Source: an uncultured Clostridium sp.
GTDB taxonomy: Bacteria; Bacillota; Clostridia; TANB77; CAG-508
Assembly: GCA_948435735.1 (NCBI GenBank)
Contig: CAOJGX010000004.1
Coordinates: 1 to 56,836 of the forward strand
Length of the DNA: 56,836 nt
Direction: 5' to 3'
Shown: in pieces, positions 45,334 through 54,227 of the stretch
How positions within the stretch are numbered: the first letter of the stretch is position 1
Layout: every line of letters starts with the position of its first letter
The notes under the pieces: generated by a model
Database searches by the model: none
What the model was told of the DNA's origin: nothing
Seen by the model: only the letters and a program-made list of their open reading frames with translations
Program-made: the position numbers and the translations under genes

Positions 45334-46188
45334 TTACACTAATTTCAAGCCACTTATAATCTCATATCTTCGCCTAATCAATTCCTTATAAAACTTCTTT
45401 CTCGCCTTTGACATACAGTCAATTTCATCAATAAATTTCTCAATTTCCCCCATTTTTATTTTACCAAAAACTCCAGCCACCGCCTGATTACACTCTGCAC
45501 ACTTCATTTGTTTCATAAAAGACATATAATTTATTTTTTTGCCATTTTCCTTCAAACACGAATAACCATTCATCGCTAAATTTTTTAATTCCACTTCATC
45601 CAATTTTTCTATCATTTCATCTTCTAGCATTGGATTTAGACAAGAACCACAATCATAAATTGGTGAAAAACTAGCTTTTTTCGTTTCTTTATTCAGTAAA
45701 AAACCCCAATTTCCATTATGTCTATCTGTATTTCCAATGATGCTATCTATTACAAACATCTCCCAAAATCTTTGCTTTGCTTCTTTCACATCTATCACAT
45801 TTTTACTATCCTCTAAAACTTCCATAATATCACTTATTTCTGTTTCAATTTTTTTATTTGGATTAGCACTTAACACCAAATTTTCAAACTCATATAAAAT
45901 ATGGTTTTCATCCGTAAAATCCTCACAAGCACAAACAATCTTATCCTTGCCTTTATACTCATATTTTCCCAATATCGTATTTTGCGTATCAAATCCACAT
46001 ATCTTAAATATATTGCTTCCGACATATTCAGAAAAAGCATTATTTATATACGAAATATTTTTATTTTTTTCTCGAATTGGATCCGGAAACTTCACCAAAT
46101 ATTTTTTATTCTCATAAATTAAAGTTTTCTTCTTTTCCGAACCTTTATAATTATTCAATTCCTCTATTGCATTCGTAAAATTTATCAT
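45334..46188 (-). CDS. HipA/CtkA-like serine-threonine kinase
   Basis: A 284-residue HipA-fold kinase. The catalytic loop is GNTDRHNGNWGFL (about residue 153, catalytic Asp in TDRH) and the metal-binding Asp is in SPIYDCGSCL (about 178). The N-terminal beta part of full HipA is missing, and no HipB-type HTH antitoxin is adjacent, so it belongs with stand-alone HipA-like or CtkA-like kinases. The target is unknown. It has its own promoter (46213-46241). Confidence 0.82.
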   Translation of the reverse strand: MINFTNAIEELNNYKGSEKKKTLIYENKKYLVKFPDPIREKNKNISYINNAFSEYVGSNIFKICGFDTQNTILGKYEYKGKDKIVCACEDFTDENHILYEFENLVLSANPNKKIETEISDIMEVLEDSKNVIDVKEAKQRFWEMFVIDSIIGNTDRHNGNWGFLLNKETKKASFSPIYDCGSCLNPMLEDEMIEKLDEVELKNLAMNGYSCLKENGKKINYMSFMKQMKCAECNQAVAGVFGKIKMGEIEKFIDEIDCMSKARKKFYKELIRRRYEIISGLKLV

Positions 46189-46212
46189 CTTTATTTCCTT
46201 CTTTCTATATTT

Positions 46213-46241
46213 TTATCATAACATATATTAAAATTTTAGAC
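46213..46241 (-). promoter_or_regulatory. Promoter of the HipA-like gene
   Basis: On the minus strand TTGTCT (46241-46236), 17 bases, TATGAT (46218-46213), about 25 bases before the start codon. Confidence 0.65.
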
Positions 46242-46281
46242 AATAATAAAATTTTAATATTATTTATTTTATAATTTTCTC

Positions 46282-46310
46282 TTGACAATTGTAATTTTTT
46301 AACATATACT
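46282..46310 (+). promoter_or_regulatory. Promoter of the helicase IV gene
   Basis: TTGACA (46282-46287), 17 bases, TATACT (46305-46310), about 70 bases upstream of the helicase start. Confidence 0.75.
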
Positions 46311-46379
46311 ACACTTACTTTTATCTTAAACTTTATTTCTCAAAAAACTTCCACCAAACAAAAAAATAAAATATAGGAG

Positions 46380-48974
46380 ATGATCACCATAAAATTTTTT
46401 TCAAAACGTAAAAAATATCTATCAAAAATAACTACATTTTTCAGCGAAATTAACACTTTAGAAAACCAATATATCCCCCTAAAAACACAAAAAGCTTTAC
46501 TGCGTAAATACAAACCAATTTATCACTTTTTCAAAACCAATCTCAAAAACAAACCAATCCGAAAATTCCTAAAACTCTATTCCAATCTCCCAACCTACAT
46601 CCAAACACAAAACAGCATTTATACCAAAAATGAATTACAAAATTACGACAATTTACTAAACAACATTGACGGCAAAAGCCTAGATTTACAACAAAAAATG
46701 GCTGTCTTAAGCGAAGAAACCAATAATCTCGTCATTGCTGGTGCAGGAAGTGGCAAAACCCTCACCATTTCAGGAAAAGTAAAATATCTCATCGAATCCC
46801 AAAAAGCCAAACCAGACGAAATCCTACTCATTTCTTTCACCGACAAAGCCGTCAAAGAAATGACCGAACGTCTCCACCGAATTGACATTGAAGTCCAAGC
46901 CAAAACCTTTCACAAACTCGGTTTAGACATCATCACTAATTTCCAGCAAACCCGTCCAACCATTGCCACAGGCGAATTCTTAGGCAACCTTATTTCTAAC
47001 TACTTCAAAAAAGAAATCCTACACTTTCCCGAACAAATCCAACACATTCTTGAATTTATGACAGCCTATTTATACATACCAGAAGACATCTCCACCTTTC
47101 AAAATCTCGGCGATTACATTGACAATTTCCGAAACATCGACTATGAAACCCTCCAAAGCAAATATCAAAAATCCATTCACAAAAACAATGAAAAATATTC
47201 TCAAAAAGTCCGCCGCCTAGACGATTTAATCATTGCCAACTTTCTATATCTAAACAACATTCCCTACCACTACGACTATTTATACCCTTTCAAAGCCGAA
47301 AATTCCTTCAAAAGAAACGTCAAAATGAATTTCTACCTTCCCGATTACAACTTATATCTAGAACATTTTTCCCTTGATGAAAAAGGCCGCTCCAAATTTT
47401 TAACCAAATATGAAGAGCAAAAATACCTAGCAGAGGTCAATCTAAAACGCAATTTACATGCTATCCACAACACAAAATTAATTGAAACATATTCTTATTA
47501 TAATAAAACAAAAACCCTCCTTTCAAACTTAAAAAATCAGCTCTCGAAACACGGTGTAACATTTAAAACAGCTAACTTACAAGATATTTATAAAAAAATC
47601 TATATTCTCCAAAACGACAAACCATTTGAAGAATTTATTAAACTAATTTCAACCTTTCTAAGCCTCTTCAAATCGAACAACTTACAATTATCCGACCTTG
47701 ATAATCTACTTGTGGAAAACCAAAATTTAGATAACAACTTCTTAAAATCCCGCAACGAATTGTTTTTAAAAATTTTCAAAAACTTCTTTGATTTCTACGA
47801 AACTTCCTTACATACAAGCGGAAAAATTGATTTCAACGACATGATTAACAAATCCACAGAAATTATCTCTCTCGGATTTATCCACAGCCACTATAAATAC
47901 ATCATTATTGACGAATACCAAGACATATCCGTCAGTCGCTTCAAATTAATCAAAGCTTTGCAAAACGCCACCAACTCAAAAGTGATTTGCGTAGGTGACG
48001 ACTGGCAGGCCATTTACCGTTTTTCAGGAAGTGATATCGATTTGTTTAGCAACTTTGAAAACTATTTCGGCCCATCAAAATTCTTAAAAATCGAAAAAAC
48101 CTATCGAAATTCGCAAGAATTAATTGATATTGCCAGCAATTTTGTCACACAAAATCCCAATCAACTCACAAAAGATTTAAAATCAGACAAGCACATTGAC
48201 AATCCCATAAAAGCTATGTTTTACTCAGAAAACATGATAGAAGCAGTCGAAAATGCTATCAAAGACATCCTAATTGACTTTGGAAATGAAGCAGAAATCT
48301 TATTACTCGGCCGAACTAAATACGATATTTTTGGCATTTTAGAAAATCCCGATAAATTCGAAGCAACCGAAGATCTTTCTACTATTACTTATAAGCCAAT
48401 TCCTACCTTAAAAATCACATTTTTAACTGTCCACAGGTCAAAAGGTCTCGAAGTAGACAATGTCATTTTACTCAACATGCAAAATAATCTACTCGGTTTT
48501 CCCAACCGCATTTCTAGTGACCCAATTTTATCCTTAGTTTTAGCCAACAAAGAAGAATATTTATATGCTGAAGAAAGACGTTTATTTTATGTAGCAATCA
48601 CACGCACCAAAAATCGCACTTATTTAATTGCACCAGAGTTACACTATTCGCAATTTTTAGAAGAGCTCATTTCAAACAATTCTGTACAAAAATTAGAAAG
48701 CGAAGATAAAGTTTCCATCGAAAATCAGCCAAAATGTCTAAAATGTGCAAAAGGTCATTTAGTTTTACGAACGAACAATGCTACTAATGAAGAATTTTTA
48801 GGTTGTAGTAATTATCCCCATTGCGATTTTGCCATTAGTGACATTAATGTCTTACAAAAACAGATTTTTTGCAAAAAGTGTGGTGGCTATATTGTGCAAA
48901 AACATTCTTCAAAAGGAGATTTTTATGCATGTTTTAATTATCCATTTTGTAAAAATGTGGAGACCTTTAAATAA
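46380..48974 (+). CDS. Helicase IV (HelD-like UvrD superfamily)
   Basis: An 864-residue superfamily 1 helicase. Walker A is VIAGAGSGKT (about residue 120). A nuclease-fold insertion (LDDLIIANFLYLNNIPYHYDY...NFYLPDYNLYLEHF) is typical of helicase IV. Then come the DEYQDIS box, VCVGDDWQAIYRFSG, the LKITFLTVHRSKGLEVDNVIL motif V and two C-terminal topoisomerase-type C4 zinc fingers. The ATG at 46380 overlaps its own AGGAG, leaving no spacing. AGGAG sits 8-9 bases before an in-frame ATA codon (46389), a possible non-canonical start. The coding strand is markedly C-rich and G-poor compared with neighbours. Confidence 0.9.
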   Translation: MITIKFFSKRKKYLSKITTFFSEINTLENQYIPLKTQKALLRKYKPIYHFFKTNLKNKPIRKFLKLYSNLPTYIQTQNSIYTKNELQNYDNLLNNIDGKSLDLQQKMAVLSEETNNLVIAGAGSGKTLTISGKVKYLIESQKAKPDEILLISFTDKAVKEMTERLHRIDIEVQAKTFHKLGLDIITNFQQTRPTIATGEFLGNLISNYFKKEILHFPEQIQHILEFMTAYLYIPEDISTFQNLGDYIDNFRNIDYETLQSKYQKSIHKNNEKYSQKVRRLDDLIIANFLYLNNIPYHYDYLYPFKAENSFKRNVKMNFYLPDYNLYLEHFSLDEKGRSKFLTKYEEQKYLAEVNLKRNLHAIHNTKLIETYSYYNKTKTLLSNLKNQLSKHGVTFKTANLQDIYKKIYILQNDKPFEEFIKLISTFLSLFKSNNLQLSDLDNLLVENQNLDNNFLKSRNELFLKIFKNFFDFYETSLHTSGKIDFNDMINKSTEIISLGFIHSHYKYIIIDEYQDISVSRFKLIKALQNATNSKVICVGDDWQAIYRFSGSDIDLFSNFENYFGPSKFLKIEKTYRNSQELIDIASNFVTQNPNQLTKDLKSDKHIDNPIKAMFYSENMIEAVENAIKDILIDFGNEAEILLLGRTKYDIFGILENPDKFEATEDLSTITYKPIPTLKITFLTVHRSKGLEVDNVILLNMQNNLLGFPNRISSDPILSLVLANKEEYLYAEERRLFYVAITRTKNRTYLIAPELHYSQFLEELISNNSVQKLESEDKVSIENQPKCLKCAKGHLVLRTNNATNEEFLGCSNYPHCDFAISDINVLQKQIFCKKCGGYIVQKHSSKGDFYACFNYPFCKNVETFK

Positions 48975-48999
48975 AATAAGTAAGAAAGGAATTTATAGA

Positions 49000-49290
49000 A
49001 TGAAGCAGTTTTATGAAACTTATCAAGATTATCCACAGATTGTGTCAACAGTGTTGACACAATTAAGTTGGTCAAACCATCTGAAAATTTTATCCTCTAC
49101 TAAAACAATTGAAGAAAAAGAATTTTATATCAACTTAGCCATAAAAGAAAAATATTCCACTAGACAATTATCGTGCCAAATAGATAGTGCTTTTGTAGTA
49201 ATAAAGATAAATATAAAACGAAAATATAAAAATTTCAAACATGACATTTTAATGTCATATTTGAAATTACAATACTACAATTTTTCTTAA
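49000..49290 (+). pseudogene. DUF1016/YhcG nuclease remnant
   Basis: A 96-residue open frame matching only the middle of the DUF1016 N-terminal domain (TVLTQLSWSNHLKILSSTKTIEEKEFYINLAIKEKYSTRQLSCQIDSA). The start of that domain and the entire C-terminal PDDEXK nuclease are missing. The last 30 residues are unrelated and run through a hairpin repeat (49231-49268). AGAAAGGA precedes the ATG, so a short peptide may still be made. Full-length relatives are nucleases linked to mobile-element defence. Confidence 0.75.
49231..49268. repeat. Hairpin repeat, copy 1
   Basis: AATTTCAAA-CATGACAT and ATGTC-ATATTTGAAATT form an imperfect hairpin that shares AAACATGACAT...ATGTCATATTT with a second copy about 80 bases downstream. 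Confidence 0.7.
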
Positions 49291-49347
49291 ACAATTATAA
49301 AACTCTTGATTTTACTAACTTTCTCAAACAACATTCTTAACTTTCCA

Positions 49348-49386
49348 AATTTTAAACATGACATCTCTATGTCATATTTAAAATTA
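49348..49386. repeat. Hairpin repeat, copy 2
   Basis: AATTTTAAACATGACAT and ATGTCATATTTAAAATT form a hairpin nearly identical to copy 1, with compensating changes in the outer stem (TTTCAAA/TTTGAAA versus TTTTAAA/TTTAAAA). It directly follows the stop of the minus-strand dehydrogenase gene and could act as its terminator. Confidence 0.7.
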
Positions 49387-49390
49387 ACAC

Positions 49391-50467
49391 CTATTTCACA
49401 TACTCATTCAAAGCCTTCCCCTTAAACTGCAAATCTCCCATCTTTTCTGTTGGCACATAACCCGCCTGCGCATTTACTACATCAGGTAAACGATTCACAA
49501 TTGTTGCACATGTTAATTCTACCGTTGCTGGTTTTTCTACAACAATTGTCGTATTTGGCTCTCCTTCCACGGTCCAAATATTTTTATCAAATTCCTCTGG
49601 TGCATACACTTTTCCAATACATTCTGATTCAATCGTAATTCCTTCTTTCGTCATTGTTGTTACAACAGCACTCATTCCTGTTGCATCTCCTGCTTTTACG
49701 GTCATATTTAGCGTGGTTGAAAAAATATCCTTATCGTGTGTCTGTGGTACACATTTTTGGGTTTGAGAAGTAACCGTCAAACCTAATTTTTCAGCAAGCC
49801 AACCATTTACATTCCACATATACGAAGGCATATATTCACCCTTCTCAATAATTTCCTGTCTCGCCTCAGGAGTAATGTTGTCAACTGACGCAATTTCTTT
49901 TTCAAAATCAGCAAGTGTTAACCCTGCACCATGTGCCTCAGCCAAGGCAATTCCATAGTCTTCTACATTATAACTTGAACTTCCTTTAATTTTTGTAATC
50001 TTCTGTGTCGAACCAGCAATTGACGTAATCAACTGACCCCAATAAATATCTTGATAACCACTTCCTGTAATCGTACAATTATTTTTCTTAGCCAACTCGT
50101 CAATCTTTTTGGTTAAATTAGGATTTGAATTCATTGGGAAAAATGCTTCTTCACATGTTGTTATCGCATTCATTCCAAGCTCCGCACATAACAACAATGG
50201 CTCTTCTAAATCTTTTAATAAACTCATCGTTGTCACAATTACAATATCCGGCTTTGTTTCTTGCAAAACATTTCGTGCATCTTTGGCATCTTTTATGATC
50301 ACACCTTTGTTCTCACAACCCATAATTTCTCCAATATCTTTTCCAATCACAGCTGGATTTACATCAACTGCTCCTACAACTTCAGCCCCTTTTTCATAAA
50401 CATAACGCATCGTATAAACAGACATTTTTCCTGTTCCATATTGAAACACTTTCAATTTTCTCTCCAT
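49391..50467 (-). CDS. 2,4-diaminopentanoate dehydrogenase-like NAD(P) enzyme
   Basis: A 358-residue dihydrodipicolinate-reductase-like NAD(P)-dependent oxidoreductase. The N-terminal Rossmann motif QYGTGKMSVYTMRYVYEKG is followed by the acidic VGAVDVNPAVIGKDIGEI segment, a signature shared with 2,4-diaminopentanoate dehydrogenase (Ord) of ornithine-fermenting clostridia. The C-terminal domain has GSGYQDIYW. No other ornithine-degradation gene is nearby, so substrate is uncertain; another amino-acid or opine-type dehydrogenase remains possible. AGGAGG precedes the ATG. Confidence 0.75.
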   Translation of the reverse strand: MERKLKVFQYGTGKMSVYTMRYVYEKGAEVVGAVDVNPAVIGKDIGEIMGCENKGVIIKDAKDARNVLQETKPDIVIVTTMSLLKDLEEPLLLCAELGMNAITTCEEAFFPMNSNPNLTKKIDELAKKNNCTITGSGYQDIYWGQLITSIAGSTQKITKIKGSSSYNVEDYGIALAEAHGAGLTLADFEKEIASVDNITPEARQEIIEKGEYMPSYMWNVNGWLAEKLGLTVTSQTQKCVPQTHDKDIFSTTLNMTVKAGDATGMSAVVTTMTKEGITIESECIGKVYAPEEFDKNIWTVEGEPNTTIVVEKPATVELTCATIVNRLPDVVNAQAGYVPTEKMGDLQFKGKALNEYVK

Positions 50468-50555
50468 AAAAACCTCCTAAATTTTATTTATTTTATTATA
50501 TCAAATAACTTTTTATAATACATATTTTTTACAAAAAACGAAAAAATTATTTTTC

Positions 50556-50584
50556 TTGATTTTACCAATTCAAATTGGTATAAT
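50556..50584 (+). promoter_or_regulatory. recQ promoter with operator palindrome in the spacer
   Basis: TTGATT (50556-50561), 17 bases, TATAAT (50579-50584). The spacer holds the perfect palindrome ACCAATT-CA-AATTGGT (50564-50579), filling the gap between the boxes, so a bound repressor would block RNA polymerase. The sequence is not the known Firmicute LexA box. Confidence 0.7.
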
Positions 50585-50607
50585 ATAGCAAAGAAAGAAG
50601 GTCACAC

Positions 50608-52767
50608 ATGAACAAACAACAAAACCTATTAAAAAAATTTTTTGGATATGAAACTTTTCGATTTGGTCAAAACGAAATTATCGAACAGATTTTAAGTGGT
50701 AGAGATTGTCTTGCCATTATGCCAACTGGTGCTGGAAAATCCATTTGCTATCAAATTCCAGCTATGCTTTTACCAGGAATTACGCTTGTCATTTCTCCGC
50801 TTATTTCTTTAATGAAAGACCAAGTTAGCAATTTAAACGAAGTTGGTATTCCTGCCGCTTACATCAATAGCACGCTAACTGACTCAGAATATTCCCAAAC
50901 CATGCAAAATATTTCCTATAATCTATATAAAATTATTTATGTTGCACCAGAAAGACTAAACTCAGATTCGTTTATTCGCTTTTTAAATCAACTCAATATT
51001 TCCATGGTTACCATTGACGAAGCTCACTGTGTATCACAATGGGGTCACGATTTTAGACCAAGTTATCGAGAAATTGCAACTGTAATTTCCAATTTGAAAA
51101 AACGCCCGATTTTGGCCGCCTTTACGGCAACCGCAACAGAAATTGTCAAAAATGACATCATTCGTCTATTGAATTTATCCAATCCATATACTTTAACAAC
51201 TGGCTTTAATCGAGAAAACTTAAGCTTTTCTGTTGAAATACCTAAAAAAAAGAAAGACTATCTCTTCCACTTTCTCCAAAATAACGAAAAAAATGCTGGA
51301 ATTATCTATTGTTCCACTCGCAAACAAGTGGACATGTTATTTGACGAAATTTCCAATCTTGGTTATACTGTTTCAAAATATCATGGTGGCATGAATGAAA
51401 AGGTAAGAAATCAAGCCCAAGAAGATTTTACTTATGACAAAACTTCTATTATGATTGCTACAAACGCATTTGGCATGGGAATTGACAAATCCAATATTCG
51501 CTATGTCGTTCACTACAACATGCCAAAAGACCTCGAAAGTTACTACCAAGAGGCTGGTCGTGCTGGCCGTGACGGTGATACCGCACAATGCATCCTACTT
51601 TTCAGCCGAAGTGACATTATTACTAACAAATTCTTAATTGAGCAAACCGTTTCTGACACAAACCACAAAGTCGAATATGACAAATTAAACGATATCATCG
51701 ATTATTGCAACACGGATAAATGCCTTCGTAAATATATTTTAGAATATTTTGGCGAAACTCCAGATTTTGAAAATTGCAACTATTGCAGTAACTGTTTATC
51801 CGAAGTAGAAACAACTGACATCACTTTAGATGCTAAAAAAATATTATCTTGCATTAAAAGAATGAATGAAAAATTTGGTGCAGGTTTGGTTTGCGATGTT
51901 TTAAAAGGCTCTAAATCTGCCAAAGTAAAAAATTTCGGATTTGAACAATTATCTACCTATGGAATTATGCACGAATACTCTAAAAATACGATTACGGAAC
52001 TCATCTATTTTTTAATAACCGAAGGTTATATCAAAACCGTTGGCAATCAATATCCAATTCTGGCTTTAGCCCCATCTGCAAACGACATTTTATTTCACGA
52101 CAAACAAGTTTTGATAAAACGAAAAATTGAAACAGATTTAGCACTTGAAAACAACTTAACTTATGACGAGAATTTATTTGAAATTTTAAAATCACTTAGA
52201 ACAGAAATTGCTGAAATCAATCATATTCCGCCATTTATTGTATTTGCTGATATTTCGCTAAAAGAAATGGCCACTTATTATCCAACTTCTGTGGATAGTA
52301 TGCTAAAAATCAATGGTGTGGGTGTGAATAAATTAGAAAAGTATGGAAATGTTTTTATGGATACTATTTATAAATATGTACTAAAAAACAATATTAAACC
52401 TCCTGAAAATATTGAAAAAACGTCTTTTAAAAGCACACTTAAAAGCAAAGATAACACAAAAGAAAATACTAATATTCTTTCGTATCATCTATATAACGAA
52501 GGAAAAAGCATAGATGAAATTGCCAAAATACGTGGTTTTACAAGGCAAACTATTGAAAACCATCTGATTAAATGCTATGAACTTGGTCTAGAAATTGATA
52601 TTACGAAAGATATTCAAACCCAATTTGAAAAAGTCATTTTTGATGCAATTGATGAATTTGGTTTTAGTCGATTAAAAATATTAAAAGAAAATTTACCAAG
52701 CAAAGTCAGTTATTTTGATATTCGATATTTTGTGGCGAAATATAAGAAACAGATGTTGGAGGGATAA
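50608..52767 (+). CDS. recQ: ATP-dependent DNA helicase RecQ
   Basis: A 719-residue RecQ. Motif 0 (FGYETFRFGQNEII), Walker A (MPTGAGKS), DEAH box (TIDEAHCVSQWGHDFRPSY), motif VI (QEAGRAGRDG), the four-cysteine zinc site (CLRKY...CNYCSNC), the winged-helix RQC domain, an HRDC domain (about 520-600) and a C-terminal HTH_40 module (SIDEIAKIRGFTRQTIENHL) are all present. It unwinds recombination and stalled-fork intermediates. Regulation is suggested by the palindrome in its promoter. Confidence 0.96.
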   Translation: MNKQQNLLKKFFGYETFRFGQNEIIEQILSGRDCLAIMPTGAGKSICYQIPAMLLPGITLVISPLISLMKDQVSNLNEVGIPAAYINSTLTDSEYSQTMQNISYNLYKIIYVAPERLNSDSFIRFLNQLNISMVTIDEAHCVSQWGHDFRPSYREIATVISNLKKRPILAAFTATATEIVKNDIIRLLNLSNPYTLTTGFNRENLSFSVEIPKKKKDYLFHFLQNNEKNAGIIYCSTRKQVDMLFDEISNLGYTVSKYHGGMNEKVRNQAQEDFTYDKTSIMIATNAFGMGIDKSNIRYVVHYNMPKDLESYYQEAGRAGRDGDTAQCILLFSRSDIITNKFLIEQTVSDTNHKVEYDKLNDIIDYCNTDKCLRKYILEYFGETPDFENCNYCSNCLSEVETTDITLDAKKILSCIKRMNEKFGAGLVCDVLKGSKSAKVKNFGFEQLSTYGIMHEYSKNTITELIYFLITEGYIKTVGNQYPILALAPSANDILFHDKQVLIKRKIETDLALENNLTYDENLFEILKSLRTEIAEINHIPPFIVFADISLKEMATYYPTSVDSMLKINGVGVNKLEKYGNVFMDTIYKYVLKNNIKPPENIEKTSFKSTLKSKDNTKENTNILSYHLYNEGKSIDEIAKIRGFTRQTIENHLIKCYELGLEIDITKDIQTQFEKVIFDAIDEFGFSRLKILKENLPSKVSYFDIRYFVAKYKKQMLEG

Positions 52768-52862
52768 AAATAGTATATCAGAAATAAAGAGGTAAAAATA
52801 CGTGTAATATATTGGAAAATTAGATAAAAATCTAAAAAAATTACAAGAAAAGAATAGAGTAC

Positions 52863-52891
52863 TTTACAAAAAAGAATAAATGTGGTATAAT
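52863..52891 (+). promoter_or_regulatory. Promoter of the candidate ncRNA
   Basis: TTTACA (52863-52868), exactly 17 bases, TATAAT (52886-52891). No ORF of note follows before the terminator at 52988. Confidence 0.8.
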
Positions 52892-52897
52892 ATATTA

Positions 52898-53022
52898 TAA
52901 TAAGAGAAGAGATTGTGCTTCTATGCACCTATGAAAATAGGTCAAAAGAAATACAGGAAAGTGCACACCTGTCAAATATCTTACATATAAAAATCCCCCA
53001 GTATAACTGGGAGATTTTTATT
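52898..53022 (+). ncRNA. Candidate structured small RNA of about 120 nt
   Basis: The 298-base gap after recQ holds a promoter, about 90 bases with three local helices and a strong terminator, but no credible ORF. The helices are GTGC/GCAC (52915-52928), CCTAT-GAAA-ATAGG with a GNRA tetraloop (52928-52941), and ACAGG/CCTGT (52953-52972). The last loop contains GTGCAC, able to pair with the first helix as a kissing loop or pseudoknot. I checked it against SRP RNA, tmRNA, 6S, RNase P and common riboswitch cores and saw no match. No gene follows on this strand, so it is a free-standing RNA rather than a leader. Confidence 0.6.
52988..53022 (+). terminator. Terminator of the candidate ncRNA
   Basis: AAAATCCCCCAG/CTGGGAGATTTTT hairpin with a TATAA loop followed by T. 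The same hairpin, differing in one base, ends the last gene of the window (56788-56817). Confidence 0.9.
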
Positions 53023-53065
53023 TATTCTAATTATTTCGAACTTTAGAAATAAAATATATAAATTC

Positions 53066-53497
53066 TTATTTTAACATCTCCAAAATTTCCTCTTTCCCCA
53101 CAACACCAACTGTTCTTCTAACTTCTTCTCCATTTTTAATCACTACAAGTGTAGGTATCGACATAATTCCATACTTCACAGCCAATTCTTCATTTTCATC
53201 AATATTAATTCTGCAAACTTTCACATCACTATTTTCCTCTGCAACCGCATCTACAATTGGAGCCAACATTTTACATGGCCCACACCAATCCGCATAAAAA
53301 TCCACTAAAACTGGTTTTTCACTGTTTAAAACTTCCTCTTCAAAACTATCACTCATAACTTCTAAAACACTCATATTCTCCTCCTTTATATTTTTATTAT
53401 CTATATTTTGTTCCTGCTTTTTAAGTACACGATTAATGGCAAACAAGCTCCCCACAAAAATAACACACAAAATAACTATCACAACTTTATTTTTCAC
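53066..53497 (-). CDS. Thioredoxin with optional membrane anchor
   Basis: A 143-residue protein: N-terminal membrane helix (5-21), a linker, then a complete thioredoxin domain with WCGPCK (Cys72, Cys75) and cis-Pro SIPT. Two starts look functional: the GTG at 53497 (AAAGGAGAG 5 bases upstream) gives the anchored form, and an ATG at 53374 (residue 42) preceded by AAAGGAGGAG would give a soluble cytoplasmic thioredoxin. It lies 11 bases after ccdA, so the anchored form is probably the outer-face acceptor of electrons from CcdA. Confidence 0.9.
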   Translation of the reverse strand: MKNKVVIVILCVIFVGSLFAINRVLKKQEQNIDNKNIKEENMSVLEVMSDSFEEEVLNSEKPVLVDFYADWCGPCKMLAPIVDAVAEENSDVKVCRINIDENEELAVKYGIMSIPTLVVIKNGEEVRRTVGVVGKEEILEMLK

Positions 53498-53508
53498 ATT
53501 TCTCTCCT

Positions 53509-54150
53509 TTAAAAGAACATTACATAGATTCCCATACCAATTAAAATTACACCTGAAATCTTTTTAATTTTGTCAAAATTTTTTTTGATAACGCCAAAAA
53601 CTCCCTTTAATTTCTCCATTAATAACACCGACAAAATAAAAGGAATTCCCAATCCAACCGAATATACCAACATAAGTAAAATTCCTTTTAACAGTTCTTG
53701 CCCCCTAGCAACTATTAACAATGCCGAACTCAAAAAAGTTCCAATACAAGGTGTCCAACTCACCGAAAATAACAAACCAAATAAAAACGCCTTTACAAAA
53801 TTCAAATTTTCTGTATTCGTCTGCATTGTTCTCATTTTATTCATAAATTTTAAATTCAGCACTTCCATATAATTTAACCCAAATACGATAATAACCATCC
53901 CAAATACAAGTTTAATGTATTTCATATGGCTACTTACTAACTTCCCTAATTGACTTGCAAACACTGCCAATAATACAAAAACAACTGTAAATCCCAACAC
54001 AAATCCAATTGCATTAATGACAGCCTTATTGGTCTTTTCTTCCTCTTTGCCAGCAAAATACGCAATATAAATTGGTATCATGGGCAATAAGCAGGGAGAT
54101 ATAAAACTTGCAATTCCTTCTAAAAAGGTAAAAACATATTCCATTTTCAA
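53509..54150 (-). CDS. ccdA: CcdA/DsbD-type thiol electron transporter
   Basis: A 213-residue protein with six membrane helices that carries reducing equivalents from cytoplasmic thioredoxin to outer-face partners. The two active cysteines are in ISPCLLPMIPIYIAYFAG and SWTPCIGTFLSSALL. It is in an operon with the anchored thioredoxin. No cytochrome c genes are near, so the pair probably reduces disulfides in extracytoplasmic or spore proteins. The ATG has AAAGGAG 8 bases upstream. Confidence 0.93.
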   Translation of the reverse strand: MKMEYVFTFLEGIASFISPCLLPMIPIYIAYFAGKEEEKTNKAVINAIGFVLGFTVVFVLLAVFASQLGKLVSSHMKYIKLVFGMVIIVFGLNYMEVLNLKFMNKMRTMQTNTENLNFVKAFLFGLLFSVSWTPCIGTFLSSALLIVARGQELLKGILLMLVYSVGLGIPFILSVLLMEKLKGVFGVIKKNFDKIKKISGVILIGMGIYVMFF

Positions 54151-54227
54151 TCTCCTTTTACTTATTTTGGGTCAAAATTCTTTATTGTATACACTTCTTG
54201 TCATATTTTAAAAAATAAGTAATTTTT

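Noticed and set aside
49231-49386. CRISPR array
   Set aside because: Two similar hairpin sequences occur, but only two copies, palindromic, with no spacer-length regularity and no cas genes anywhere in the window.
52898-53022. Riboswitch for a downstream gene
   Set aside because: The next gene on the same strand is nearly 3 kb away and the RNA ends in its own terminator, so it is not a leader.
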